Shown here in pieces: positions 38,436 to 47,749 of a stretch of 64,000 bases of DNA; position 1 is the stretch's first letter; each line of letters starts with the position of its first letter. This DNA comes from Cobetia amphilecti. Lineage in GTDB: Bacteria; Pseudomonadota; Gammaproteobacteria; Pseudomonadales; Halomonadaceae. The stretch is taken from the NCBI RefSeq assembly GCF_020217465.1, contig NZ_CP084115.1, positions 3,038,001 through 3,102,000 of the forward strand, in the 5' to 3' direction. The translations under genes were made by a program, and so were the position numbers. The notes under the pieces are model-generated. The model made no database searches, was not told the origin of the DNA, and saw only the letters and a program-made list of their open reading frames with translations.

Positions 38436-40334
38436 ATGTCCGATACGTCATCTCCCGATCACTCGACATCCACTGCCTCCGATCCTGCGCCGAGCGAGGG
38501 CAGCGCCAGGCCACGCGCCAGAGTCTCTCCCGCCAAACGTCTCTCGCAAGCTGATTTCCAAGCGCATGCCACACGCCTGCTCGCCGAGATCTACCCACAG
38601 CGTCATGAGGAAGTCCTCAGACGCCTGGAGACGGTGCTGGATTTCCATCGCACGCGCCTCACCCCCCGCGTACCGGAAGGCGAGCCGCTCTGGAGCGAGC
38701 GCGACCAGTGGCTGATCACCTACGGCGACAGCCTGCAGCAGGAAGGCGAGGCGCCACTGGCGACCCTGCACGACTTCCTCGCCAGCCGACTGGACGACAG
38801 CCTGTCCGGTGTCCACGTGCTGCCCTTCTTCCCATGGAGCAGCGATGACGGCTTCAGCGTCATCCACTATCGCGAGGTCAATCCGGTCCTCGGCGACTGG
38901 CAGGACATCCGGCGCCTGAGCGAGCAGCGCGACCTGATGGCAGACCTGGTCATCAATCACTGCTCGCGCGAGTCACTGTGGTTCGCCGATTATCTGGCCG
39001 GCGTGCAGCCCGGCCGCGACTACTTCATCGAGATGGACCCCGACACCGATGTCTCCGAGGTCGTGCGCCCGCGCCCGTCTGCCCTGCTCACGCCGGTGCA
39101 TACCCGTCGTGGCCTGCGCCATCTTTGGGCAACCTTCTCCGATGACCAGATCGACCTGAACTTCGCCAATCCCGATGTGCTGCTCGAATTCATCGGCATA
39201 CTGCTTTACTACCTCGAGCAGGGCGCGGGCATCATCCGCCTCGATGCAGTGGCCTTCCTGTGGAAACGCCAGGGCACCTCCTGCATCCACCTGCCGGAGA
39301 CACACGCCGTGGTGCGCCTGCTGCGCGCCATCGTCGACCATCTGGCGCCGGGCAGCCTGCTGATCACCGAGACCAACGTGCCCCACGCCGAGAACATGTC
39401 CTACTTCGGGCTCGATCGTCTGTCACAGCACGACCTCACCGCCATCGAGGGCAGCGCCCAGGCCGATGAAGCGCACCTGATCTATCAGTTCACATTGCCG
39501 CCGCTGACGCTGCACACCCTGACCTCCGGCGATGCCAGCGCCCTGACCCAGTGGGCCACCAGCCTGCCGTCCCTGCCTTCCGGCTGCAGCTACTTCAACT
39601 TCACCGCCAGTCACGACGGTATCGGCGTTCGCGCCCTTGAGGGCCTGCTGCCCGACCACGAGCGCGACACCCTGGTGCGACTGGTGCATGACTTCGGTGG
39701 CTACGTCAGCATGCGCGCCAACCCCGGGCGCGCCGACACCCCCTATGAGCTCAACATCAGCTACTTCGATGCGCTCAAGGGCACGCGGCGCGGCCAGGAC
39801 CCGTGGCAGATCGAGCGCTTCATCGCCAGTCAGACCCTGATGCTGAGCCTGCAGGGCATCCCGGGGCTATACATCCACTCGCTGACCGCGACCCCCAACC
39901 ACCAGGAAGGCGTCGAGCGCGATGGCCATCTGCGCGCCATCAACCGCCGCAAATGGCAGCGCGATGAACTGGAAGCTCTGCTGGCAAGCCCCAACACCGC
40001 GACCCATGAGGTATTCCACGCCCTCAAGCGCCGCATGGCACTGCGCCGCAACGAACCCTGCTTCCACCCGGATGCCGACCAGAATGTCTTCGATGTCGGC
40101 CCGGATTTCTTCGTCTTCGAGCGCGTCACCCATGAAGGGCGCCGCCTGCTGTTCGCCCTCAATGTCACCGATCAGCCGCGCGTGCTGCCGCTGCCGGAAA
40201 GCTGGCAAGGCGTCGCGCTGACCGACCACCTGTGCCATGACAAGACCTACGACCCCACCATGGCTCGCCGTCCCTATCAGGCGGCCTGGCTGATGGAGCA
40301 AGCCGTACGCCCGCCGGCCATCGAGGTCGTCTGA
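38436..40334 (+). CDS. GH13_18 sugar phosphorylase, probably glucosylglycerate phosphorylase
   Basis: A 632-residue cytosolic enzyme of the sucrose-phosphorylase subfamily of GH13. The nucleophile is D270 in IIRLDAVAFLWK, the acid/base E312 in LLITETNVPH, and the transition-state Asp D394 in TASHDGIGVR. VHVLPFFPWSSDDGFSVIHY marks the subfamily. Members split sucrose, sucrose 6'-phosphate, glucosylglycerol or glucosylglycerate with phosphate to give glucose 1-phosphate. Since gpgS and gpgP lie tail-to-tail with it, glucosylglycerate is the likely substrate. GAGGA (38425-38429) supports the ATG at 38436; the N-terminal 60 residues are an extra Ser/Pro-rich segment. Family certain, substrate inferred. 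Confidence 0.88.
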   Translation: MSDTSSPDHSTSTASDPAPSEGSARPRARVSPAKRLSQADFQAHATRLLAEIYPQRHEEVLRRLETVLDFHRTRLTPRVPEGEPLWSERDQWLITYGDSLQQEGEAPLATLHDFLASRLDDSLSGVHVLPFFPWSSDDGFSVIHYREVNPVLGDWQDIRRLSEQRDLMADLVINHCSRESLWFADYLAGVQPGRDYFIEMDPDTDVSEVVRPRPSALLTPVHTRRGLRHLWATFSDDQIDLNFANPDVLLEFIGILLYYLEQGAGIIRLDAVAFLWKRQGTSCIHLPETHAVVRLLRAIVDHLAPGSLLITETNVPHAENMSYFGLDRLSQHDLTAIEGSAQADEAHLIYQFTLPPLTLHTLTSGDASALTQWATSLPSLPSGCSYFNFTASHDGIGVRALEGLLPDHERDTLVRLVHDFGGYVSMRANPGRADTPYELNISYFDALKGTRRGQDPWQIERFIASQTLMLSLQGIPGLYIHSLTATPNHQEGVERDGHLRAINRRKWQRDELEALLASPNTATHEVFHALKRRMALRRNEPCFHPDADQNVFDVGPDFFVFERVTHEGRRLLFALNVTDQPRVLPLPESWQGVALTDHLCHDKTYDPTMARRPYQAAWLMEQAVRPPAIEVV

Positions 40335-40355
40335 CGCCCTCTTTTTCTCCTCCTG

Positions 40356-40398
40356 CCAACGACAACGGGGCTGCCACTGGCAGCCCCGTTGTCGTTGG
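40356..40398. terminator. Shared terminator of phosphorylase and gpgS, with AACGACAA/TTGTCGTT foot
   Basis: Perfect 21-bp arms (40356-40376, 40378-40398) separated by a single C. AACGACAA at 40358-40365 and TTGTCGTT at 40389-40396. Confidence 0.9.
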
Positions 40399-40422
40399 TC
40401 TTGCTGTTTCCCGCCGCGAGCC

Positions 40423-41634
40423 TTACTGGTTGTCCAGCTCCACCGCTTCGTGCATGCGCTCGAGCAGGTCCGGCACGGCTGACTGCACCCGGTTCCAGCT
40501 CGGGATGAAGGGCTTGTCGCGCGGATTGTCGAGGAAGGCGCTGCCGGCATCCATGATGTTGGAGGCGAACAGCTCCACCGCCGCTTCCTCGCTGTGGCGG
40601 TCCACCGTCAGGCCATTCATGACGGCATCGTTGTAGTAGGTCTCGATCAGGTCCAGCGCGATACGGTAGTAGGTGGCCTTGATGGTGCGGAAGGTCTCGC
40701 CGTGCATCTCCACGCCCAGCGTGGCCAGCTTGCGATACATGGCCTTGGCGATGTCCAGACTCATGCGATTCAAGCCGCCCAGCGCATCTTCCTCGGACAG
40801 TGGCTGGTGCTTGTGATCGTAGGCATCGGCGATATCCACCTGACAAAGACGCTTGGTGGAATAGTTGCGGTGGACCTCGGACAGCACGCCGATCTCCAGC
40901 CCCCAGTCACTGGGAATGCGGATGTCCGCCAGCACGTCGGTGCGCATCGAGAACTCGCCGGACAGCGGATAGCGATAGCTGTCGAGATAATCCAGGTACG
41001 GCAGCGGGCCATAGACCTTCTTGAGCGCACGGATCAGCGGCGTGACCATCAGGCGCGCCACGCGGCCGTTCAGCTTGCCCTGGGCGATGCGCGAGTAGTA
41101 GCCCTTGCAGAACTCGTAGTTGAACTGCGGATGGGCCACCGGGTAGATCAGGCGCGCCAGCAGGCCGCGATCATAGGTGACGATATCGCAGTCATGCAGT
41201 GCCACCGCCTCGGCGATGCCCGAGGCCTGCACATAGCCTGAGCAGTACCAGACATTGCGCCCCTTGCCGGCCTCCATCGGCGCCAGGCCATGCTCGGTCA
41301 GCTCCTCATCCAGTGCCCGCAGACGCGGGCCATCGTTCCACAGGATGCGGTGATGCTGCGGCAGATGTGAGAAGAACTCCTTGGCATGCTCGAACTGGTC
41401 ACGGTCGGCGCGGTCCAGCCCGATCACGATCTCGCTGAGGTAGGGCACTTGGGCCAGCTCCTCGACGATATGCTTGAGCGCCGGGCCTTCCAGCTCGGAA
41501 TACAGCGACGGCAGAATCAGGCTCATCGGTCGCTTGCGGGAGAAGCGCATCAGGTCCGCTTCGAGATCTTCCACCGGACGATCGGTCAGGTTATGGAAGT
41601 TGGTGATGATGCCATTCTGGTAAAAATCGCTCAT
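40423..41634 (-). CDS. gpgS: Glucosyl-3-phosphoglycerate synthase
   Basis: Transfers glucose from an NDP-glucose to 3-phosphoglycerate, first step of glucosylglycerate synthesis. The 403-residue protein has a GT-A fold: MSLILPSLYSELEGPALKHI, IVIGLDRADRDQFEHA, GKGRNVWYCSGYV, and the metal-binding region HDCDIVTYDRGLL (in place of the usual DxD), then YRYPLSGEFSMRTDVLADIRIPSDWGLEIGVLSE. This is the GT81-like pattern of GpgS. AAGGAG precedes the start. It follows gpgP by 41 bp. Confidence high given the neighbour phosphatase. Confidence 0.9.
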   Translation of the reverse strand: MSDFYQNGIITNFHNLTDRPVEDLEADLMRFSRKRPMSLILPSLYSELEGPALKHIVEELAQVPYLSEIVIGLDRADRDQFEHAKEFFSHLPQHHRILWNDGPRLRALDEELTEHGLAPMEAGKGRNVWYCSGYVQASGIAEAVALHDCDIVTYDRGLLARLIYPVAHPQFNYEFCKGYYSRIAQGKLNGRVARLMVTPLIRALKKVYGPLPYLDYLDSYRYPLSGEFSMRTDVLADIRIPSDWGLEIGVLSEVHRNYSTKRLCQVDIADAYDHKHQPLSEEDALGGLNRMSLDIAKAMYRKLATLGVEMHGETFRTIKATYYRIALDLIETYYNDAVMNGLTVDRHSEEAAVELFASNIMDAGSAFLDNPRDKPFIPSWNRVQSAVPDLLERMHEAVELDNQ

Positions 41635-41675
41635 GTCAGCTCCTTGTCATGCCGAAGACACGCATCAGGCAGGCG

Positions 41676-42572
41676 TCAGGCGCCCAGACCTCTGGATGTC
41701 CATTCTTCCGGCTGGCCATTGGCCAGCCAGTGACGCAATCCCTCGACCCATCCCTGCGGTCCGGGGAGATTGGCGCGAAAACAGCGGCGCTCATCCGCCA
41801 GTAGCGGATAATCGGCAAGCTCCCGATCACGCTGAGAGGTATTACCGACGCCGGGGATCAGCACAGCGTTGTCGACGGCGGCCAGCAGTGGCAGGTCATT
41901 GGCGCCATCACCGAAGCCCAGCGTCCAGGGACGCACCCGCTCGCAGAGCCGGTAGCGGGCGATCAGATAGCGCGCTGCCACGCCCTTGTCGCTGTCCCCG
42001 GTCACATGGTGAAAGCGCCCACCACGTGTCAGCTTGAGGCCATGGCCGGCCAGACGCATGCGAAAGTCCTCGAGACGCTCCGGCGCGTCGCGCCACACCA
42101 GCGGTTCACTGGCATCACGCTGTCCCGCCAGGGCCGCGTCGCCCTCCCCCAGCCCCGTCAACTCACTGATTCTCGCCACCGACATCGAGGCGAAGCCCTC
42201 GAAGGCGAATTCCTCGCTCAGCGCCGAGAGCACCGCGAGAATCCTGTCGCGGGGCATCGCCACCGCGATACGACACAGGCCGTGTGCGTCCGGGGCGCTG
42301 GCCTCTTCCAGCGGGTAGGCGCTCAGCCAATCGGCCGGCAGCGCCACCACGCCGCCGTTCTCGGCGATCCACGGCTGGCCCGCCAAGCCCAGCGAGTCCA
42401 TCAGCGGTGCCAGTTCGGCCGCCGTCTTGGAGGTGTTGGGGACGACCCAGGCACCGCGCGCGCGCAGGCGGGTCAGCCAGCTGCGCGCCGGCCCCGGCGA
42501 GTAATCGTGGTGATCCAGCAGCGAGCCATCCAGATCGGTCAGCAACAACAGCGGTGCTTGAGTCTCTGACAT
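41676..42572 (-). CDS. gpgP: Glucosyl-3-phosphoglycerate phosphatase (MPGP-type HAD)
   Basis: Removes the phosphate from glucosyl-3-phosphoglycerate to give glucosylglycerate. A 298-residue HAD-IIB enzyme: motif I LLTDLDGSLLDHHDY, motif II in VVPNTSKTAAEL, cap-domain IAENGGVVALP, and motif IV LGFGDGANDLPLLAAVDNAVLI. These match the mannosyl-3-phosphoglycerate phosphatase family, whose members also act on the glucosyl form. Start 42572 chosen for the upstream GGAGAG. A longer frame to 42674 lacks a site. First gene of the gpgP-gpgS pair. Confidence 0.9.
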   Translation of the reverse strand: MSETQAPLLLLTDLDGSLLDHHDYSPGPARSWLTRLRARGAWVVPNTSKTAAELAPLMDSLGLAGQPWIAENGGVVALPADWLSAYPLEEASAPDAHGLCRIAVAMPRDRILAVLSALSEEFAFEGFASMSVARISELTGLGEGDAALAGQRDASEPLVWRDAPERLEDFRMRLAGHGLKLTRGGRFHHVTGDSDKGVAARYLIARYRLCERVRPWTLGFGDGANDLPLLAAVDNAVLIPGVGNTSQRDRELADYPLLADERRCFRANLPGPQGWVEGLRHWLANGQPEEWTSRGLGA

Positions 42573-42876
42573 GTGAACTCTCCTCGTGAAGTGCTGCAGC
42601 GTGTCGGGGGTCACCTCGACAGGATCTCGTGGCACCGGACAGGCATTGCAAGAGCATTGCAGGGAATGTGCCAAGATGGTGCAGCTGCCATGACAGCCTG
42701 ACCCTTCTCACCGTGACTGTGTTTGCGTGCCCGTTCATTTGCACCATAAAAGAGCACAAAGCCTGCCTTGCATGATGCCTCGCCACACGACGAAGCAAAT
42801 CTTTCGTCATCAACGACGACGCCCTCGCATCTGCGAGGGCGTCGAGTCTTGGGCAAGCGGGCAACGTCTATTGAGC
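42573..42876. other. Gap upstream of gpgP with the TRAP operon terminator
   Basis: About 300 bp, AT-richer toward 42680-42810. It should hold the gpgP promoter, possibly osmoregulated; no clear boxes were seen. The terminator is listed separately. Confidence 0.5.
42817..42844 (-). terminator. Terminator of the TRAP transporter operon
   Basis: Perfect 13-bp arms (42817-42829, 42832-42844) with a 2-base loop. On the minus strand the stem is followed by TCGTTGATG; the foot is a variant of the TTGTCGTT motif rather than a T run. Confidence 0.7.
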
Positions 42877-44178
42877 CTAGACCAGCCACAGCGACAGTTG
42901 CGGCCACAGCAGCAACATCGCCAGCACGCACAGCTGGATGGCGATGAACGGCAGCAGCGAGACGAAGATATCCTTGAGACTGATGCCTTCCGGTGCCACG
43001 CCTTTCAGATAGAAGGCGGCAGGCCCGAAGGGTGGCGACAGGAAGGACACCTGCATGTTGACCGCGAACAGCACACCGAACCATACCGGGTCGTAGCCGA
43101 GCTGAACGATGATCGGCACGAAGATCGGCAGGGTCAGCATCGCGATGCCGATCCAGTCGAGGAACAGCCCCAGCAGCAGCAGGATCGCCATCATCACCAT
43201 GATGATCGCCAGCGGCGGGATATCCAGGCCGAGAATCATGCTCGACACGAAGCGGTTGCCGCCCATCAGGTTGTAGACCCCGACCAGTGCCGCCGCGCCG
43301 ATACCGATCCAGATGATCATGCCGCAGGTGTTCATGGTCTGGGACAGCGCACGCTGCATCAGGGTGATGGAGAACTCGCCGCGCAGCATCACCGCCACCA
43401 GCACGCCGAAGCTGCCCATCGCCGCGGCTTCGGTCACCGAGGCCACGCCACCGTAGATGGAGCCCAGCACCAGCCCCGCGATGACTGCCGGCACGCCGAT
43501 GGCCTTGAGCAGCTCACGCTTGCTCTGGAAGCTGGCGCGGCGCTCCTCCTCGGGCATCACCGGCCCCAGCGAAGGGTTGCGCAGACAGCGGATCAGCACG
43601 TAGATGATGTAGCTTGCCATCAGCACGATGGCCGGGGTGATCGCCGCGGTGAACAGGTCCGCGATCGACTGGTTGGCGATCAGGCCATAGATGATCAGCA
43701 CGATGGAGGGCGGCATCATGGTGCCCAGCGAGCCGCCGGCACACACCACGCCGATGGCGATGTGCTTGTCGTAGCCGAGTCTGAGCATCTGCGGCAGCGC
43801 CAGAATCCCAAGCAGCACGATCTCGCCGCCGATGATGCCGGACATCGCGGCGAGGAAGAACGCCACCACGATGGTCTGGATCGCCACGCCGCCGGGCAGG
43901 CGCCCCGCCATCACGCGCATGGCATTGAACAGGTCCTTGGCGATGCCTGAGCGATCGAGCAGCGAGGCCATCAACACGAACATCGGCACCGCCACCAGCG
44001 AATACTCGGTGACGAAGCCATAGACACGACTGGTGACCAGCGGCAGCGCCATCGGTCCGAACCAGCCGAAGGTGTAGGCCAGCGCGACCAGGCCGGTGAC
44101 GAAGGCCAGCGGCAGGCCGGTGACCAGCAGCGCGAAGATGCCGCCGACCAGCAGCATCGTAGCCGTTGCGATATCCAT
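42877..44178 (-). CDS. dctM: TRAP transporter large permease (DctM)
   Basis: The 433-residue large membrane subunit of a tripartite ATP-independent periplasmic transporter, with about 12 hydrophobic segments. Characteristic stretches are LVAVPMFVLMASLLDRSGIAKDLFNAM, GIIGGEIVLLGILALPQML and GVVCAGGSLGTMMPPSIVLIIYG. It couples sodium gradient to uptake of a carboxylate-type solute. Its ATG overlaps the dctQ stop as ATGA. Substrate not deducible. Confidence 0.94.
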   Translation of the reverse strand: MDIATATMLLVGGIFALLVTGLPLAFVTGLVALAYTFGWFGPMALPLVTSRVYGFVTEYSLVAVPMFVLMASLLDRSGIAKDLFNAMRVMAGRLPGGVAIQTIVVAFFLAAMSGIIGGEIVLLGILALPQMLRLGYDKHIAIGVVCAGGSLGTMMPPSIVLIIYGLIANQSIADLFTAAITPAIVLMASYIIYVLIRCLRNPSLGPVMPEEERRASFQSKRELLKAIGVPAVIAGLVLGSIYGGVASVTEAAAMGSFGVLVAVMLRGEFSITLMQRALSQTMNTCGMIIWIGIGAAALVGVYNLMGGNRFVSSMILGLDIPPLAIIMVMMAILLLLGLFLDWIGIAMLTLPIFVPIIVQLGYDPVWFGVLFAVNMQVSFLSPPFGPAAFYLKGVAPEGISLKDIFVSLLPFIAIQLCVLAMLLLWPQLSLWLV

Positions 44179-44834
44179 CAGCGCGGCTCCTTGTGGTCAA
44201 CTGTGGCGTCGGGAGCGTCATCGGGAGTGGCGTCGGATGCGCCACTTCCCTCACTGCCACCCTCGGGCGGGCGGGGCGAGAAGAAGGTCTGGTAGAGATG
44301 CCACAGCGCCTGCAGGGTCATCACCGCCAGCGCGAACAGGATCACGCCCTTGGTCAGCGCCGGAAACGGCGGATTCCATGAGGTACCGGATCGCTCCAGC
44401 TGCCACTCGCCCAGCGGACTGTGCGAGGCACGCCAGAACATCACCCAGCCCGCATAGCTCATCGCCAGACAGAAGACGAACGTCATCACGTCATTGAAAC
44501 AGTCCAGCACGTAGCGAAAGCGCGTGCCGACCAGGTCGTAGAGCACACGCACGCGAATATGGCGATTGTTGGCCAGGGCTGCCGGGCCGCCCAGCGCGAA
44601 GCTGGTCGCGACCAGGAAGATCACCGTCTCGTGCACCCAGGAGGTCGGCGAATCGAGGCCGTAGCGCATCACCACCTCGAACACGCTGATCGCCATCGCC
44701 AGCAATACCAGCCACGCCGCGGCGCGCGTGCCCTTGCCCACCAGGCGGTCCAGCGGCGTCCGCGTGCCCAGATTCGGGTCGTGGTCATCCGACGCCTCGG
44801 GTAGCCCCGGCGACGCCACATCATGTTCTGCCAT
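44178..44834 (-). CDS. dctQ: TRAP transporter small permease (DctQ)
   Basis: The small membrane subunit, 218 residues with four membrane segments (AAWLVLLAMAISVFEVVMRY, WVHETVIFLVATSFALGG, CFNDVMTFVFCLAMSYAGWV, LFALAVMTLQALWHLYQTFF). The MRYGLDSPTSWVHE stretch is typical of the family. The ATG at 44834 has AAGGAA upstream; the longer frame to 44939 is unlikely. C-terminal 30 residues are acidic and hydrophilic. Translationally coupled to dctM. Confidence 0.92.
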   Translation of the reverse strand: MAEHDVASPGLPEASDDHDPNLGTRTPLDRLVGKGTRAAAWLVLLAMAISVFEVVMRYGLDSPTSWVHETVIFLVATSFALGGPAALANNRHIRVRVLYDLVGTRFRYVLDCFNDVMTFVFCLAMSYAGWVMFWRASHSPLGEWQLERSGTSWNPPFPALTKGVILFALAVMTLQALWHLYQTFFSPRPPEGGSEGSGASDATPDDAPDATVDHKEPR

Positions 44835-44972
44835 ATCGAATTCCTTGCTGACTCGCTGCCTCAAGGAGAATCGGCGCGCCCAGTGAGCACGCCGACCTTG
44901 ATCTCCCGCGTCTTTATCGTTCTGCGATCGTGTCGCCAAAAGCGTGGTTAGCTGATGCCTCTTGCCACACGG

Positions 44973-45001
44973 CGGCTGGCGCCCATCCCGCGCGCCAGCC
45001 G
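44973..45001 (-). other. Hairpin between dctP and dctQ
   Basis: CGGCTGGCGC (44973-44982) pairs with 44992-45001, starting 3 bases after the dctP stop. Such a hairpin would let dctP accumulate above the permease genes, as expected for a binding protein. Confidence 0.6.
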
Positions 45002-45003
45002 GC

Positions 45004-46086
45004 TCACATCAGGTTGCGGTCGGTCAGGAAGCTGACCACGGACTCGTAGACCTTGCCGGTCAGCTCATTCTTCTCGGCCCACACCTTCCACTCCTGCTGC
45101 GCGATGCGACGGAACTTGGCGCGCTCCTCCGGCGCCATGTCGATCACCTCGATATCCGGATTGGCACGCGCCGCGCTCACCGCCTTGATGTCACGCGCCT
45201 TGAGGGTGAAGACCATGTCGTAGGCCATCGCGTCGGTGGCGGTCTCCATGATCGCCTTGAGATCCGCCGGCAGGCCGTCCCAGATGCCCTTGTTCATCGA
45301 CACCGCCACCATCGGCAAGGAGTGGAAGCCCGGATAGGACGGGTACTTGGCGAAGCTGTGCAGCCCCTGGTCATCATTGGTGGCGAAGACGGTGTAATCC
45401 GCCGCGTCGATCACGCCCTTCTCCAGACCGGTGTAGACCTCGGAGCCCGGCAGGTTGACGGGCGCCGCGCCGGCCTTCTGGAAGATGTTGTAGACCATGC
45501 CTTCCGGAGCACGCACCTTGAGGCCCTTGAGGTCATCGACGGTGCGTACCGGCTTCTTGGAGACAAAGGACTCAAGCCCGGTGGCGCCCGCGCCGATCAG
45601 GTGCACGCCGTAGGGCTCGACCAGCTCGTTGTAGAGCTCCTCACCGCCGCCGTGCTGCATGTACTCGAGATATTCCAGCGGGTCACCCCAGGCACCCACC
45701 AGGTTGCCCAGCATGCCGAAGGCCGGATTCTGGCCCGAGAAGTAGGACGGATCGGTCAGATGGCCCTGCAGGATGCCGGCGCTGACGGCGTCCAGCGTCT
45801 GGTTGGCCTGCACCACGGCATTGACCGGCAGGATCTCGATGGCGATACGGCCATCCGACATGGTCTTGATGCTGTCGGCCCAGGCCTTCTTGACCTCGAA
45901 CTGCGGCTCCCCGGCCGTCTCGGAGGTCTGGAAGGTCCATTCATACTCGGCGGCCCAGCTCGGTGTGGCGATCAGCGTGGCGGCCACGGCGGTGGACAGA
46001 GCCAGCGCCTTGAGCGTGACACGGGCGGGAGCGGCAGTGGTGCGCGGCGAGGTAGTGGTGAGCGACGAGATAGTGGAACGCGGCAT
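45004..46086 (-). CDS. dctP: TRAP transporter solute-binding protein (DctP)
   Basis: The periplasmic solute receptor, 360 residues with a signal peptide ending in ATPSWAAEYEW. The DctP fold shows GLESFVSKKPVRTVDDLKGLKVRAPEG, containing the conserved Arg that usually ligates the substrate carboxylate, and EVYTGLEKGVIDAADYTVFA. Related receptors bind C4-dicarboxylates, keto acids or lactate; sequence alone does not decide. First structural gene after the GntR regulator, 92 bp away. Confidence 0.93.
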   Translation of the reverse strand: MPRSTISSLTTTSPRTTAAPARVTLKALALSTAVAATLIATPSWAAEYEWTFQTSETAGEPQFEVKKAWADSIKTMSDGRIAIEILPVNAVVQANQTLDAVSAGILQGHLTDPSYFSGQNPAFGMLGNLVGAWGDPLEYLEYMQHGGGEELYNELVEPYGVHLIGAGATGLESFVSKKPVRTVDDLKGLKVRAPEGMVYNIFQKAGAAPVNLPGSEVYTGLEKGVIDAADYTVFATNDDQGLHSFAKYPSYPGFHSLPMVAVSMNKGIWDGLPADLKAIMETATDAMAYDMVFTLKARDIKAVSAARANPDIEVIDMAPEERAKFRRIAQQEWKVWAEKNELTGKVYESVVSFLTDRNLM

Positions 46087-46178
46087 GGTGAAACTCCTGG
46101 CTTGTTGTTATGACGTTCTAGGGTCAGTGGAAGACGTGCTGGCACTTCCCGGCGTGGCGAAACGCCGCGAGGTGACGT

Positions 46179-47078
46179 TCACTCGCTTGATAGCGGTGCA
46201 GACAGGCTGGGCAGCTGGCCGAAGCGGCGCAGCAGCTCCAGCGGTTCCTGGGCGCGCCCGGCAGGATGGCTGCTTTCAGAAGCCGCAGGCATGGCAAGCC
46301 CGAGGTCCTGACCAGTGCGGTCCAGCACATGCAGGGTCGCGGCGTGGGCGGCATCGGGCTGGCGCAGACGAATCGCCTCCATCACCGCACGATGACGGCC
46401 GAGGCTGTCACCCAGCTCCGAGGCATTGTGATTGGAAGTCGCCACCAGCAGGCTGATCGACGGCTTGAGCACATGGCCAAGCTGCGCCCAGATGACGTTG
46501 TGGGTCGCGGCGAAGATGGCGTCGTGGAAGGCGATATCGGCGCGGTCGAACTCCTCCATGGCGCTGCCGCCATGCACCGCTGCGGCCATGCCGTCGTAGG
46601 CCTGCTCGATGGCGGACAGGTCCTGGGCGGTGGCCTCGGTGGCTGCCAGAGCGGCGACGAAGGGTTCGATGGAGATACGGAAGGCGTAGATGTCCCGCGC
46701 CAGCTGCGGATGCGGCATCGCGTAGCGCGTCATCCAGCCGGTCACGCGCGGATCGAGCAGATGCCACTCGCTGAGCGGATTGACGCGGGTGCCCTGGCCG
46801 GTGGTGCGGGTGAGAATCCCGGCATTGACCAGGCTCTGGATCGCGGTGCGCACGGTGGCGCGGCTCTGGGCGTGCTGATCACACAGGTCCAGCTCACGAG
46901 GAATCAGGCTGCCCGGCGGGTAGCGATTCTCGAAGATGGCCTGCGCCAGCCATTCGGCGACATCGACACGCGCGGTCGAGGTGTCTCCAGCTGAGGCAGA
47001 CGCTGTGGATACGGGCGTTGAAGAAGAGGCATTGGTGCGCGGGCTGCCGCCAGCGGCACTCGTGGGAGGCGTGGTCAT
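46179..47078 (-). CDS. GntR-family regulator (FadR/FCD type)
   Basis: A 300-residue-class repressor. An Ala/Ser/Thr-rich N-terminal 40 residues precede the winged helix (AQAIFENRYPPGSLIPRELDLCDQHAQSRATVRTA written here in two halves, with the recognition helix around SRATVRTAIQSLV). The FCD ligand domain has FRISIEPFVAALAA, DIAFHDAIFAATHN and HRAVMEAIRLRQ with metal-binding His residues. Start 47078 (MTTPPTSAAGG) has AAGGAA upstream. Adjacent and co-directional with dctPQM, so it likely senses the transported acid. Confidence 0.88.
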   Translation of the reverse strand: MTTPPTSAAGGSPRTNASSSTPVSTASASAGDTSTARVDVAEWLAQAIFENRYPPGSLIPRELDLCDQHAQSRATVRTAIQSLVNAGILTRTTGQGTRVNPLSEWHLLDPRVTGWMTRYAMPHPQLARDIYAFRISIEPFVAALAATEATAQDLSAIEQAYDGMAAAVHGGSAMEEFDRADIAFHDAIFAATHNVIWAQLGHVLKPSISLLVATSNHNASELGDSLGRHRAVMEAIRLRQPDAAHAATLHVLDRTGQDLGLAMPAASESSHPAGRAQEPLELLRRFGQLPSLSAPLSSE

Positions 47079-47300
47079 GATCGAACGTTCCTTGATGGCG
47101 TGGCGCGTCATTTGTAGCTCGCGCACATCCTTCATGGGATGCATCGCGGCGCGCTCTTGTCCGTCAAGGAATAGCCCATGTCAGACATGCCAACAAGACA
47201 CCCTAGACCAAGGGTGGGACCCGACTTTGGTCACACCTTTACGCAAATCCCTGTTGCGAAAGGGCTATTCAGGTACTGGCAATTCCCCCGTGTGCTGGCG

Positions 47301-47582
47301 TCAGGCCGTGAATCGCACGCGGCCGATCGACACCGTACGCTCGGCACCGCTGTCTGCCACCACCGTTCTCAGCGCTGCCTCGCCTGCCGCGCCGAAGCTG
47401 GCCGACAGCTCGATCTGGCTGACGCCCTGGGCGACCAGCTCACTGACCAGCCGCTCGGCCGCCCTCAGCGTCCCCAGCGTGGCGACGGAAATGCGGACCT
47501 CGCCGCTGCCCTGACTGCTCAGTGAGGTATTGCCGCTGTTCTCGACCAGGATCAGAAAGGCATGGTGCTGCATGACGGCCAT
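47301..47582 (-). CDS. DUF6506-like small protein
   Basis: A 93-residue cytosolic protein resembling the DUF6506 family: HHAFLILVENSGN at the N terminus, a middle stretch AAERLVSELVAQGVSQIELSASFG, and the C-terminal VSIGRVRF. No catalytic function is known to me. The start has a perfect AAGGAGG upstream, so it is probably well translated; the longer frame to 47747 is excluded by this. It stands alone between the GntR gene and glyA. Confidence 0.75.
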   Translation of the reverse strand: MAVMQHHAFLILVENSGNTSLSSQGSGEVRISVATLGTLRAAERLVSELVAQGVSQIELSASFGAAGEAALRTVVADSGAERTVSIGRVRFTA

Positions 47583-47749
47583 GAAAGCCTCCTTGCACGA
47601 AGATGAGCAGAGTGTGTCCGGCATCGAGAATAGCGTAGCGCGTCCGCTCCCGGGCACAGGCTGATCTTTCTGAGCGCTGGTTGACCACTCTCCCACCCCG
47701 CTGCGCACCACACCGCTCGGACTCGTCTGGCCGTGGTGCGGGCACAAAA

